The position numbers and the translations under genes were made by a program. Shown piece after piece: positions 32,926 through 42,164 of a stretch of 64,000 nucleotides of DNA. The notes beneath the pieces are model-generated. The model saw only the letters and a list, made by a program, of their open reading frames with translations, was not told the origin of the DNA and made no database searches. The stretch comes from Winogradskya consettensis (GTDB taxonomy: Bacteria; Actinomycetota; Actinomycetes; Mycobacteriales; Micromonosporaceae). The stretch's first letter is position 1; the number at the start of each line of letters is the position of its first letter. Where the stretch lies: assembly GCF_018332715.1 (NCBI RefSeq), contig NZ_BOQP01000025.1, positions 96,217 through 160,216 of the forward strand. Direction: 5' to 3'.

Positions 32926-33596
32926 GCCTGCTCAGTGCGGAGGGTGTCACGCTGTCGTTCGGGAGCACGCCTGCCCTGCGGGGGGCCGATCTTGCGGTCG
33001 GGGAGGGGGAGGTGCTGGCGATCATGGGGCCGAGCGGGTCCGGGAAGTCCACCCTGCTGCACTGCCTGGCCGGGATTCTGGTGCCGGATTCGGGGGTGGT
33101 GAGCTTTGCCGGGCGGCGCCTCGATGCGATGGGGGAGAACGAGCGCAGCGCGTTGCGGCGGGACCAGTTCGGGTTCGTGTTCCAGTTCGGGCAGTTGGTG
33201 CCGGAGCTGACCGCGGAGGAGAACGTCGCGCTTCCGTTGCTGCTCGGCGGGGTGCGCAGGGCGGCGGCTGTGCGGGAGGCGCGGGAGTGGTTTCCGCGGC
33301 TCGGGCTCGACGGGCTCGGGGGACGGCGTTCGGGGGAGCTCTCCGGCGGCCAGGCTCAGCGCGTCGCGCTGGCACGGGGGTTGGTCGCCAAACCGCGGGT
33401 GCTGTTCGCGGACGAGCCGACCGGGTCGCTCGACTCGCTCACCGGCGAGCAGGTCATGGAGCTGCTGGTGACCTCCGCGCGGGCGGAGGGGACGACGGTT
33501 GTCGTGGTCACCCACGAGCCGCGCGTCGCGGCGTACGCGGACAGTGAAGTCGTGGTGCGTGACGGCCGGGTGCACAGCCTGGCGGCCTCGACATGA
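32922..33596 (+). CDS. MacB/LolD-type ABC transporter ATP-binding protein
   Basis: A 224-residue ATPase with GPSGSGKSTLLHCLAG, LSGGQAQRVALARGLV and VLFADEPTGSLDSLTG, of the class that works with FtsX-like permeases. ATGA overlaps at both ends join it to the PadR gene and the permease gene. Such MacB-like units usually export peptides or antibiotics, or extract envelope components, by mechanotransmission. Confidence 0.92.
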   Translation: MSLLSAEGVTLSFGSTPALRGADLAVGEGEVLAIMGPSGSGKSTLLHCLAGILVPDSGVVSFAGRRLDAMGENERSALRRDQFGFVFQFGQLVPELTAEENVALPLLLGGVRRAAAVREAREWFPRLGLDGLGGRRSGELSGGQAQRVALARGLVAKPRVLFADEPTGSLDSLTGEQVMELLVTSARAEGTTVVVVTHEPRVAAYADSEVVVRDGRVHSLAAST

Positions 33597-35791
33597 TCCG
33601 GTTCGGGCTGCGGCTCACGCTGGCCGGTGGGCGCGAGGCTGCGCTGCGGCTCACACTCATCGCGGTCGCCGTGGCGCTCGGGGTGGCCATGCTGCTCACG
33701 GCCGTCGGCGGGATGTCCGGTGTGGTCAAGCAGAGCGACCGCTTCGACTGGGCCAACGCGGACATGACACCTGTGGCCGACGGCCCGCTCTGGTGGGATC
33801 TCCACATCGATATGTACGCGCAGAGCACGCTCGCCCGAATCGACACAGCCGCCGCCGGGCCCGGCGCGCCCGTGCCACCGGGCCTGCCCCGGCTGCCGGG
33901 GCCGGGGGAGTTCTACGCCTCGCCCGCTCTGCGGGACCTGCTGGCTTCCACGCCGGACGCCCAGTTGAAGGACCGCCTCGCGGGCCGGCTGGCCGGCACG
34001 ATCGGGGACGCCGCACTGCCCGCACCGGATTCCCTCATCGCCGTCGTCGGGCACACGCCGGAGGAGCTCGCGCAGCGCGACGGTGCCGTCCGGGTCGCCT
34101 CGTTCCCGGACATCGGGCCCCGCGACTGCCCGTCCGGCTGTTATGCGGGCATCCCGGCGAACGGGCTCCTTCTGATCCTGTCCGTCGTCGCGCTCGCCCT
34201 GATCTTCCCGCTGCTCATCCTGGTCGGCTCGGCCACCCGGCTCGCGGCGGCCCGGCGCGAGCAGCGGTTCGCGGCCATGCGGCTGGTCGGTGCCACCCCG
34301 CGCCAGGTCGCGATCGTCTCGGCGGTCGAGGCCACGGTGTCGTCGCTCGCCGGGACCGCCGCCGGCTTCGTGATCTTCTATCTGGTACGCGACCGGCTGG
34401 CCGCGATCCCGTTCAGCGGTTCGCCCATGTTCCCGTCCGACCTGTCACCGGGTTGGTGGGGTGTGCTCGGGGTGGCGGTGGGCGTGCCCGTGGCGTCCGC
34501 GCTGGCGGCGAGGTTCGCGCTGAGACGCGTACACATATCGCCTTTGGGGGTGACCCGGCGTGGCACGCCCAGGCCGCCACGGGCGTACCGGCTGATCCCG
34601 CTCGTCCTCGGCCTCGCCGAGCTGGCGTTCTTCATCGGCCGACGGCCGGAGACGTCGAACGGTCAGGTGCTGGCGTTCGTCCCGGGCATCCTGATCGTGA
34701 TGATCGGGCTGGTGATCGCGGGACCGTGGCTGACCATGGCCGCGGCCCGGCTGCTCGCCTCGCGGGCCCGCCGCCCGGCAGCCCTGATCGCCGCGCGGCG
34801 TCTCGCCGACAACCCGGCGGCCGGCTTCCGAGCGGTGAGCGGTCTCGTGCTCGCCCTGTTCGTGACCAGCGTGGCGGTCGGTGTGATGGGCACGGTCGCC
34901 GCCGACGCGGATCGCCCGGACGACAGCCCGGGCAGCACCGAGCTGATGGCCCTGCTCTTCCGCGACCGCGAACACGCCCCGACCGGCACGGTCATCCCGG
35001 CCGGTCTCCCCGGCACGGCGGCGGTGGTGCGGACGGCACCGGAAGGCGTCAAGGCGGAGGGACCCGGCGGTTTCACCCTGGAGTCGCTCGCGTCCTGCGC
35101 CGAGCTCGCGCGGGTGCCGGGCCTCACGCCCTGCAAACCCGGTGCGAAGACAGCCTGGGTGATGACGGACGCGCGGGCGATGCAGGACCCGTGGCCCGCG
35201 GAGTGGCGGACCGCGTGGCCGACCGCCGACTACACGCCGGAGCAGCTCACGGCCCTGCCGGCTACGTCACTGATCGTCGGCACCGACGGTACGACGGCGT
35301 CGGTCGAGCGGGCGCGGACGGTTCTCGGCAACGCGTACCCGTTGCGGTGGGGTCCCATCACCGACGCCGATTGGCAGGCGGACACGACCCGCGTTCTCGA
35401 CGGGTGGAAGCGGCTGGCCAACGTGGTGGTGCTGGCGTCACTCGTGCTCGCCGGACTGAGCCTCGCCGTGAACGTGGCCGGTGGCCTGGCCGAACGCCGG
35501 CGACCGTTCAGTGTCCTGCGGCTGACCGGGGTTCCGCTCAGCATGCTGCGCCGGGTGGTGGCCCTGGAAAGCGCGACCCCACTGCTGACGGCGGCCCTGG
35601 TCGCCGTGGGTGCGGGACTGCTCTGCGCGCACCTGTTCCTGACCGCCCAGATGCACCTGCCGCTGCGGTCCCCCGGCGTCACCTTCTACGTCACGGTGAT
35701 CCTCGGCGTGCTGCTGTCCCTGGCGGTGATCGCCTCGACGCTGCCCCTGCTCCGGCGGATCACCGGGCCTGAGGCAGCGCGTAACGACTAG
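33593..35791 (+). CDS. FtsX-like ABC permease
   Basis: A 732-residue permease with an N-terminal span (LTLIAVAVALGVAMLLTAVGG), a large extracytoplasmic domain (about 45-180), three spans near 190-310, further spans near 345-385 and 415-445, a second external domain and three C-terminal spans. Two FtsX domains (residues about 190-315 and 600-725) are visible, which allows one gene to provide the whole membrane part. Its stop overlaps the convergent methyltransferase gene by 4 nt. Confidence 0.9.
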   Translation: MIRFGLRLTLAGGREAALRLTLIAVAVALGVAMLLTAVGGMSGVVKQSDRFDWANADMTPVADGPLWWDLHIDMYAQSTLARIDTAAAGPGAPVPPGLPRLPGPGEFYASPALRDLLASTPDAQLKDRLAGRLAGTIGDAALPAPDSLIAVVGHTPEELAQRDGAVRVASFPDIGPRDCPSGCYAGIPANGLLLILSVVALALIFPLLILVGSATRLAAARREQRFAAMRLVGATPRQVAIVSAVEATVSSLAGTAAGFVIFYLVRDRLAAIPFSGSPMFPSDLSPGWWGVLGVAVGVPVASALAARFALRRVHISPLGVTRRGTPRPPRAYRLIPLVLGLAELAFFIGRRPETSNGQVLAFVPGILIVMIGLVIAGPWLTMAAARLLASRARRPAALIAARRLADNPAAGFRAVSGLVLALFVTSVAVGVMGTVAADADRPDDSPGSTELMALLFRDREHAPTGTVIPAGLPGTAAVVRTAPEGVKAEGPGGFTLESLASCAELARVPGLTPCKPGAKTAWVMTDARAMQDPWPAEWRTAWPTADYTPEQLTALPATSLIVGTDGTTASVERARTVLGNAYPLRWGPITDADWQADTTRVLDGWKRLANVVVLASLVLAGLSLAVNVAGGLAERRRPFSVLRLTGVPLSMLRRVVALESATPLLTAALVAVGAGLLCAHLFLTAQMHLPLRSPGVTFYVTVILGVLLSLAVIASTLPLLRRITGPEAARND

Positions 35792-36588
35792 ATCTTGCGG
35801 GCGACGACGCCGTTGCAGGAGACGTCCTCGATGCGCGGGCGGGGTTGGGGCTCCCCGTCCGCGCGCCAGCGGGACACCGACACCAGACCGGGGTCGAGAA
35901 AGTCGAGCCCGTGCATCAGCTCGCGCAACCGGTCGCCGGTGCGCGGGACGAACCGGCCGTCCGGGTTGTTCGCGGTGAGCTCGGCGATCGCCTTCGCGGA
36001 CTGGTATTCCCAGGTGGCGTGCGAGGCGACCACGTAACTGCCCGGTGGCAGCGCGCCGACCAGCTTGTCGATGATGCCCTGCGGGTCCTCATCGTCACGG
36101 ATGAAGTGCAGGACGGCGACCAGCAGCAACGCGATCGGCTGGGTGAAGTCCAGCGTCGCGGCCAGTTCCGGGTGACCGAGGATCTGGCCGGGCTCGCGCA
36201 GGTCGGCGTCGAGGTAGCTGATCGAGCCCTCCGGACCGCTCGTGATCAGCGCGCGGGCGTGGGTGAGCACGATCGGGTCGTTGTCGACGTAGACCGTGCG
36301 GGTCGACGGCTGGATCGCCTGGGCGACCTCGTGCGTGTTGCCCGGCGCCGGGATGCCCGTGCCGATGTCCAGGAACTGCCGCACGCCCTGGCCGGCGAGG
36401 TATTCCACGGCCCGGCCCAGGAACATTCTGTTCTCGATCGCCATCAGCCGGATGCTCGGCATGGCCGCCTCGATCGCGTCCCCGGAGGCCCGGTCGGCGG
36501 CGAAGTTGTCCTTGCCACCCAGCCAGTAGTTGTAACGCCGGGCGGGGTGGGCAACGGTCGTGTCAAAGCGGTCCGCGGCGCTGCTCAC
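35788..36588 (-). CDS. SAM-dependent methyltransferase, DUF574 family
   Basis: A 266-residue protein of the actinobacterial DUF574 family (PF04672). The start AHPARRYNYWLGGKDNFAADR is diagnostic, followed by the SAM-binding FLDIGTGIPAPGNTHEVAQ and the YVDNDPIVLTHA acidic loop. Substrates of the family are mostly unknown. GTG start after GGGGG. Monocistronic. Confidence 0.92.
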   Translation of the reverse strand: MSSAADRFDTTVAHPARRYNYWLGGKDNFAADRASGDAIEAAMPSIRLMAIENRMFLGRAVEYLAGQGVRQFLDIGTGIPAPGNTHEVAQAIQPSTRTVYVDNDPIVLTHARALITSGPEGSISYLDADLREPGQILGHPELAATLDFTQPIALLLVAVLHFIRDDEDPQGIIDKLVGALPPGSYVVASHATWEYQSAKAIAELTANNPDGRFVPRTGDRLRELMHGLDFLDPGLVSVSRWRADGEPQPRPRIEDVSCNGVVARKI

Positions 36589-36642
36589 GTTTCCCCCACC
36601 CCTGGACGACGACCGTCCACGAACGATCTTAGTGCGACATCC

Positions 36643-37146
36643 TCACACATCCATTTCCAGGATTATCTCAAGACCGTCCTCATCGTCCCACTGCTCGCCG
36701 ACCGTCCGGAACGGGAACTGCCCGGCCAGGGACATCGACGCTACGTTGCCGGGCGCGATGGTGAGCCGGACCGTGCGTACGCCGGGCTCCTGAGCTGCCC
36801 GTTCGAGCAGTTCCTGCAAGGCCGCGCGGGCATAGCCACGGCGGCGGAAGGCGGGGTCGACGGCGTACCCGATCTCCAGGGTCCCGTCGACGGGCGCGGA
36901 GTGATAACCGGCGCGACCCACGGTGACCTGTTCCTCCATGTCCCAGATCGCACCGGTGACCCACGCGCCGTCCGCCGGCTCGGCGAGTACCTGGCGGTAA
37001 CGCCGCGACCAGACGCTCGTGTTCTCGGGGCTCGCCAGATACTCGCTCAGGGGGACCGGGCTGGTTTCGTTCGCCCCGGCCAGGTCACCCCGGCTCAGGG
37101 CGTCGAAGGTGTCAACCGGCAGCTGGACAATCCGTACGTCGGGCAT
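36643..37146 (-). CDS. GNAT-family N-acetyltransferase
   Basis: A 167-residue acetyltransferase with the acetyl-CoA-binding motif PAFRRRGYARAALQELLERA (residues 99-118) and the following TIAPGNVASMSLAGQFPF strand-helix typical of GNATs that modify small molecules or protein N-termini. The substrate cannot be predicted. A 16-bp tandem array lies just upstream. Confidence 0.87.
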   Translation of the reverse strand: MPDVRIVQLPVDTFDALSRGDLAGANETSPVPLSEYLASPENTSVWSRRYRQVLAEPADGAWVTGAIWDMEEQVTVGRAGYHSAPVDGTLEIGYAVDPAFRRRGYARAALQELLERAAQEPGVRTVRLTIAPGNVASMSLAGQFPFRTVGEQWDDEDGLEIILEMDV

Positions 37147-37169
37147 TCGGAGGACGATAGATCATCGCC

Positions 37170-37230
37170 AGAGCTTTCAGAGGTCAGAGCTTTCAGAGGT
37201 CAGAGCTTTCAGAGGTCAGAGCTTTCAGAG
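37170..37230. repeat. 16-bp tandem repeat (3.8 copies)
   Basis: Unit AGAGCTTTCAGAGGTC, three perfect copies plus 13 nt. It lies upstream of the GNAT start and its last copy covers the final codons of the YggT gene. Copies are identical, which suggests recent expansion. Confidence 0.9.
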
Positions 37231-37503
37231 AATGAAAGACCGGATGAGCACGATCGCCAGGAACACCACGATGAACGACAGGTCGATCGCGACACCGCCG
37301 GCGCGCAGCGGGGGAATCACCCGGCGGACGGGGGCCAGAATGGGCTCGGTCAGCGCATAGACCCCACGGGTCAGCCGCGAGCGGAACGAGCCCGGCATGC
37401 TCGGGCCCGCCAGCGTCACGCTCCAGTCCAGGATCGCGCGAACGACCAGCAGCAGCTGCACCAGCAGCAACACGAAGCTGATCAGAGCAAGCAGGGGACC
37501 CAC
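37225..37503 (-). CDS. YggT-family membrane protein
   Basis: A 92-residue protein with two spans (LLALISFVLLLVQLLLVVRAILDW is the first) and the family pattern LTEPILAPVRRVIPP. YggT proteins are encoded near cell-division genes in actinobacteria and are linked to septum or osmotic functions; here the gene stands apart. GTG start with a very good GGAGG ribosome binding site. The C-terminus (SFIL) ends inside the 16-bp repeat array, so its last residues may have been altered by the repeat. Confidence 0.88.
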   Translation of the reverse strand: MGPLLALISFVLLLVQLLLVVRAILDWSVTLAGPSMPGSFRSRLTRGVYALTEPILAPVRRVIPPLRAGGVAIDLSFIVVFLAIVLIRSFIL

Positions 37504-37866
37504 AATTTCCTCCAGAGAGCCGTAACTACCTCCCCACTATGCGTCGAGATGTTGTGAAGTGGCTGAGAACCTGTTGTATACAGCGGCCCCGAAATAACGG
37601 TGGCGCGCGGATCGGCATTGATGGAAGTCTGATCGCATGACGTCGCAGCTCAGCTTCGCGCTCGATCACGCGTGGCTCTGGAAGCGGACCATCGAGGTTC
37701 CTACGATCCTGGCGCCCGGTGCCGCCGATCGGGAGGGCCGGCTGGTCGCCCCGAGATACCCGGGCTGCTGCTGCGGACGCCGGCGACGGCACCGCGACCA
37801 CCCGGGTCGGTTCCGCTCGAAGTCGGCCTTCTCCAACCCTCGAAGCTGGCGCAAGCAAGGACGGTA
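37504..37866. other. intergenic stretch without a supported gene
   Basis: About 360 bp between the YggT start and the rhamnosidase terminator. An ATG-led frame at 37637-37867 reads MTSQLSFALDHAWLWKRT at first and then becomes Arg/Cys-rich low-complexity; no family is recognised and it runs into the terminator. It may be a gene remnant. Confidence 0.5.
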
Positions 37867-37896
37867 GTGGCCCGCGTGCCGGAGCACGCGGGCCAC
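37867..37896 (-). terminator. terminator after the rhamnosidase gene
   Basis: A perfect 13-bp stem (GTGGCCCGCGTGC and its complement) with a CGGA loop ends 5 bp beyond the GH78 stop. No T-tract, as is usual for actinomycete hairpin terminators. Confidence 0.8.
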
Positions 37897-37901
37897 ACTC
37901 G

Positions 37902-40900
37902 TCAGGAGGCGGTGAAGGTGTACGTGCCGGAGCCGAGCGAGTAAGAGGCCGTGCCGGAGCTGTAGCCCTGGGCGACCGCTTCGGGCGGGGCCGTGACCGC
38001 GGCCGCTGACGAGGCCGGGACCTGGACGGTTGCCGTGGTGTTCGGCGGGACGGTGACCTTGAGGGTCAGCGTCGTGCCGCTACGACTCCATTGTGTACGC
38101 GTCTGGCCGTACGACGTGGTCAAGGAAGTCGTCGCCTGCGTGAGCGAGCCGCCGGGCCGGGGCGCCAGGGTGAGCTGCTGGTAGCCCGGGGTGGCCGGGG
38201 CGATGCCGCCGACCGTGCGGTAGAGCCAGTCGCCGACCGAGCCGAGGCCGTAGTGGTTGAAGGAGTTCATGCCGGGGTCCTGCAGGGTGCCGTCGGGGCG
38301 GATGCCGTCCCAGCGTTCCCAGATGGTGGTGGCCCCGCGGGAGTTCATGTAGCCCCAGCCGGGGTAGTCCGGCTGCTGCAGGATCTGGTACGCCGTGTCG
38401 AGGTGGCCGTGGTCGGCGAGGACCGGGAGGAGGTTCTCGACGCCCATGAAGCCGACCGAGAGGTGCCCGTTGCGGGAGGCCACCTTCGCGGCGAGTTTGT
38501 CGGCGACCGCCTGCTGCCGGTCCGGGGGGACGAGCCCGAAGGCGAGGGCGAGCACGTAGCCGGTCTGGCTGTTGCTGCCGACGGTGCCGTCCGCGGCGAC
38601 GAACTTCGCCGTGAACGCTGCCCCGATCTGGTCGGCGAGCGTGTTGTAGCGGGCGGCGTCGGCGGTGCGGCCGGTTGCCGCCGCCATCCGGGCCACGAGC
38701 CGTGTCGACCAGCCGAAGAACGCGGTGCTGGTCAGGTCGTTGGCGGTGTTGTCGTCGACGTTGAGCCAGTCGCCGAAGGTCTCGTGGTTGCGGATCAGGT
38801 CGGCGCCCGAGGTGCTACGCAGATACTCGACCCACTTGGCGAGCGCGGCGAAGTGCTTGTCGGCGGCGGACAGGTCGCCGTAGCGCTGCCAGATCACGTA
38901 CGGCACCACGACGCCCGCGTCGCCCCAGCCGGCCTTGCCCGAGCCGCCCAGCACGTCGGGTGCGACGTCGGTGAACGAGCCGTCGCTGTGCTGCGCGTCC
39001 ACGAGGTCGTCGACGAACTTGGTGAGCAGCCCGTGGGTGTCGAAGTTGAACGTGGACGTGGCGCCGAACGCCGCGATGTCGCCGGTCCAGCCGAGCCGCT
39101 CGTCACGTTGCGGGCAGTCGGTCGGGATCGACAGCATGTTGGAGCGCGCGCCCCACAGGATGTTGCTCTGCAGCTGGTTCACGAGCGGGTCGCTGGTCTC
39201 GAAGTCGCCGGTCTTCGCGCCGTCGGTCCAGGCGGCGAGGCCGGTGATGCTGTCCGCGGTGGGCGTCCCGGGGAATCCGGTCAGCTCGACGTAGCGGTAG
39301 CCGTGGACGGTGAAATGCGGCTCGAACGTTTCAATTCCGCCGCCCTTGAGCGTGAACGTGTCGGTGGCCTGGGCCGCGCGCAGGTTGGTCGTGTAGAGCG
39401 TGCCGTCGGCGTTGAGGATCTCACCGTGGCGCAGGGTCACCCGGGTGCCGGCCGGGCCGTTGACCTTGAGCCGGTTCCAGCCGGTGAAGTTCTGGCCGAG
39501 GTCGGCGATCCACACGCCCGGCTTCGGCTGGGTCAGGGCGACGGGCCGCAGTTCCTGCTGCACGGTGACGCCCGGGTCGACCTGGGGGACGAGGTTTGGC
39601 TGGGCTGCCGTGCGTACGGTCACGGCCCTGCCCTGACCACCCGCGATGCGGGCGTCCTGATCCTCACCGTGATAGAGATCGTCGGCCACGATGGTGCTCG
39701 CGGTCGAGGACCATGATCCGTCGGTACGCACATCAGCGCGCGACCCGTCCGCATACTCCACGCTGAGCTGGGCGGAGTACCACGGCGAAGCCCCGTAGAC
39801 GTGGGTCCCCGCGAAGCCGATGTTGCCCGCGTACCAGCCGTTGCCGACCAGCGCGGACAGCTCGTTGGAGCCCTGCTTGAGCGCGGCCGTCACGTCGTAC
39901 TCGCGGTACTGCAGGCGCTTGTTGTAATCGGTCCAGCCGGGGGCGAGCCGCTCCTGGGTGACCTTCGCGCCGTTGAGGTACGTCTCGTGCAGGCCCAGCG
40001 CGGTGGCGAACAGCCGCGCGCGGGTGACCTTCTTGGCGACCGTGAACGTCTTCGCGAGCCGCGGCGCCGGGTTGGGCACCGTGACCTGGTCGCCCCACGG
40101 GCCGCCGGGGTTCGCGGCGAGGACCGACGCTGCGGGCCAGGCGCTGTCGTCGAAGCCGTTCTGCTGCCAGCCGTCCGGGGCGGTCTGCGCGGCTTTCCAG
40201 CTGGCATCCGTACTGATCGACTCGAGCTTGGCCAGCAGACCTGCCGGACCCTCGGTGGTGTTGGTGGCGGCGATCGCGACGGTGTTGCTACCCGCACGCA
40301 GCTGCGCGGTCACGTCGATCGTGGTCGCTCGTTTCCACGAGTCGGTGACCCGGCGCGACGTGGTGACCTGGACGCCGTTGACCCAGACGTCCGCGGTGTC
40401 GTCGCCGGTCACGACGAGCGTGCTGCGCTTGACCTCCGCCAGGTCGAACGTGCGCCGGAAGTAACGGGTGGCGGCCGGCGCGCTGGTGGCGGGGTCACCT
40501 TCCGGGTACCAGATCCAGTTGGCGCCGGTGAGGTTCGCCGTGCCGGGGTCCCCGATGAAGTCGGCCGACCACGCCGCCAGAGCGGTGTCGAAACGCGCGC
40601 TGGTGCTCCACGCACTCGCGCGGCCCTGGGCATCCCAGACGCGCACGCGCCAGTAGTACGTGCGGTCCTTCGCCAGTGCGGGTCCCGCGTACGCGATGTC
40701 CACGGATTGCTGCGAGGCGACCTGGCCGCTGTCCCAGACGTCTTTCGCACCCGGTTTCGTGCCTACAACCACCTGGTAGCGGCCCTGGAGCTGGCCTTTC
40801 GCCGCGGAGAGCAGCTTCCAGCCGAAGCGCGGTTTCGCCGCGGCGATGCCCAGCGGGTTGGTCTGGCGCTCGGTGGTGAGCCCGCCGACGAGGGTCGGCG

Positions 40901-41459
40901 CCAGAGCCGCTGTCCGGGCGAGGCTGACGTTGCGGCCCCACGGCTTCCTGCCGTACAAACCGAGGTCCTTGGCCGGGACCCACGCCTGCGGCACGGAATT
41001 CGCGGCCTGCCACGACGCGTCGGTGACCAGGTCGAGCCTGCTGCCCGGTCCCGCAACCCGGAGGTGGCCGAGGACGCCGGCATCACCGGCGGCATTGCGG
41101 GCGGCGACCAGCAGGGTGTTCGGTCCGGGCTTGAGGGCTGCCGCCAGGTCGACGTGCAGTGCGGTCTTCCAGGAGCTGGGGGTACGCGGTGAGCCCGCCA
41201 GCCAGGTCCCGTTGAGCCAGACGTCGACGGTGTCGTCGCCGGTGATGTCGAGTTCTGCCGTGGTGCTCTGCTGAGGTGCGGTGAAGGTGCGCTGGAGATA
41301 GCGAGTACCCGGCTGACTCGACTCGGGGAACCAGATCCAGTGAGCGGTCCGAAGAGCGCTCTCCGGGGCCGCGGAAACCGGCGACGCGAAGGCGGGGAGG
41401 GGAGTGGCGACGATCGCGGCCAGGACGGTGGCGGCGATCATCCGGACGGTTCTTGCCAT
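37902..41459 (-). CDS. secreted GH78 alpha-L-rhamnosidase
   Basis: A 1185-residue secreted enzyme that removes terminal alpha-L-rhamnose. Signal peptide MARTVRMIAATVLAAIVATPLPAFA. Two copies of a lectin-like module with GDDTVDVWLNG / GDDTADVWVNGVQV (about residues 45-150 and 340-440) surround a fibronectin-like region. The rhamnosidase N domain and the (alpha/alpha)6 barrel follow, with CPQRDERLGWTGD carrying the general acid and TIWERWDGIRPDG near the base. ATG start with AGGAGA ribosome binding site. A LacI-type operator lies 46 bp upstream. Confidence 0.92.
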   Translation of the reverse strand: MARTVRMIAATVLAAIVATPLPAFASPVSAAPESALRTAHWIWFPESSQPGTRYLQRTFTAPQQSTTAELDITGDDTVDVWLNGTWLAGSPRTPSSWKTALHVDLAAALKPGPNTLLVAARNAAGDAGVLGHLRVAGPGSRLDLVTDASWQAANSVPQAWVPAKDLGLYGRKPWGRNVSLARTAALAPTLVGGLTTERQTNPLGIAAAKPRFGWKLLSAAKGQLQGRYQVVVGTKPGAKDVWDSGQVASQQSVDIAYAGPALAKDRTYYWRVRVWDAQGRASAWSTSARFDTALAAWSADFIGDPGTANLTGANWIWYPEGDPATSAPAATRYFRRTFDLAEVKRSTLVVTGDDTADVWVNGVQVTTSRRVTDSWKRATTIDVTAQLRAGSNTVAIAATNTTEGPAGLLAKLESISTDASWKAAQTAPDGWQQNGFDDSAWPAASVLAANPGGPWGDQVTVPNPAPRLAKTFTVAKKVTRARLFATALGLHETYLNGAKVTQERLAPGWTDYNKRLQYREYDVTAALKQGSNELSALVGNGWYAGNIGFAGTHVYGASPWYSAQLSVEYADGSRADVRTDGSWSSTASTIVADDLYHGEDQDARIAGGQGRAVTVRTAAQPNLVPQVDPGVTVQQELRPVALTQPKPGVWIADLGQNFTGWNRLKVNGPAGTRVTLRHGEILNADGTLYTTNLRAAQATDTFTLKGGGIETFEPHFTVHGYRYVELTGFPGTPTADSITGLAAWTDGAKTGDFETSDPLVNQLQSNILWGARSNMLSIPTDCPQRDERLGWTGDIAAFGATSTFNFDTHGLLTKFVDDLVDAQHSDGSFTDVAPDVLGGSGKAGWGDAGVVVPYVIWQRYGDLSAADKHFAALAKWVEYLRSTSGADLIRNHETFGDWLNVDDNTANDLTSTAFFGWSTRLVARMAAATGRTADAARYNTLADQIGAAFTAKFVAADGTVGSNSQTGYVLALAFGLVPPDRQQAVADKLAAKVASRNGHLSVGFMGVENLLPVLADHGHLDTAYQILQQPDYPGWGYMNSRGATTIWERWDGIRPDGTLQDPGMNSFNHYGLGSVGDWLYRTVGGIAPATPGYQQLTLAPRPGGSLTQATTSLTTSYGQTRTQWSRSGTTLTLKVTVPPNTTATVQVPASSAAAVTAPPEAVAQGYSSGTASYSLGSGTYTFTAS

Positions 41460-41504
41460 GCGGTTCTCCTCGGTGGTTGAGAAGGCGCTGTGCAGAGTCA
41501 TGTA

Positions 41505-41518
41505 TTTAAACGTTTCAA
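41505..41518. promoter_or_regulatory. LacI-type operator of the rhamnosidase gene
   Basis: TTTAAACGTTTCAA is a 14-bp CG-centred near-palindrome (core AAACGTTT) of the type bound by LacI-family sugar repressors. It lies 46 bp before the rhamnosidase start and 68 bp before the divergent DUF1684 gene. No LacI gene is present in the window. Confidence 0.6.
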
Positions 41519-41585
41519 TACGATGACGTTTCGAGCGTATGTCAAAGGAGGGTCTTCGCTCAAGAGCGCGGGCTACCGTGGGAGC

Positions 41586-42164
41586 GTGCAGGCACTCGAA
41601 CTCGCCGACTACCGCGCAGCGGTGGCCCGCAACTATCTGACCGCGACCGACCTCGCCGACTTCCGCGCCCAGCGGGACAAACTCTTCGCGAACCACCCGC
41701 AATCGGCGATCCCGCGGGGCGAGTCGTTCGACGGTCTGAAGTACTACCCGCCGAACGACGAATTCGTGGCTGAGGCCGACCTGCGCGAAGCCCCGGGCAG
41801 CATCGACATCGACACCGGCGGCCCCGACGGCGTCTGCCACTACACCCGCGCCGGCATCCTCGACACCCCGTGGGGCGAGCTGTCACTGTGGTGGCTGCAG
41901 TCCTACGGCGGCGGCCTGTTCCTGCCTGTCCGCGACGCGACCAGCGGCCCCGAGACCTACGGCGGCGGCCGCTACCTCACCGACACGGTGAAGGGCACCC
42001 ACGGCCGGGGCGTGGAGATGCTCACCCCGACCCGCGCCCGCCTCGACTTCAACTACCTCTACAACCCCAGCTGTGCGTACGACGACGAGTGGCTCTGCCC
42101 GCTGGCCCCACCGGAGAACACCCTCGAGGTGGCCATCCGCGCCGGCGAGCTGAAGTACCACTAG
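41586..42164 (+). CDS. DUF1684 family protein
   Basis: A 192-residue cytoplasmic protein of the DUF1684 family. Landmarks are LADFRAQRDKLFANHPQSAIP near the start, FDGLKYYPPNDEF, and the C-terminal LDFNYLYNPSCAYDDEWLCPLAPPEN. Function of the family is unknown. The GTG at 41586 is chosen because the upstream frame covers the operator region; an ATG at 41523 would add 21 residues. Its stop overlaps the convergent monooxygenase gene by 4 nt. Confidence 0.85.
   Translation: MQALELADYRAAVARNYLTATDLADFRAQRDKLFANHPQSAIPRGESFDGLKYYPPNDEFVAEADLREAPGSIDIDTGGPDGVCHYTRAGILDTPWGELSLWWLQSYGGGLFLPVRDATSGPETYGGGRYLTDTVKGTHGRGVEMLTPTRARLDFNYLYNPSCAYDDEWLCPLAPPENTLEVAIRAGELKYH

Noticed and set aside
37637..37867. 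76-codon plus-strand frame beginning MTSQLSFALDHAWLW
   Set aside because: First half could be protein-like but the rest is Arg/Cys-rich and runs into the rhamnosidase terminator; kept only as part of the intergenic description.
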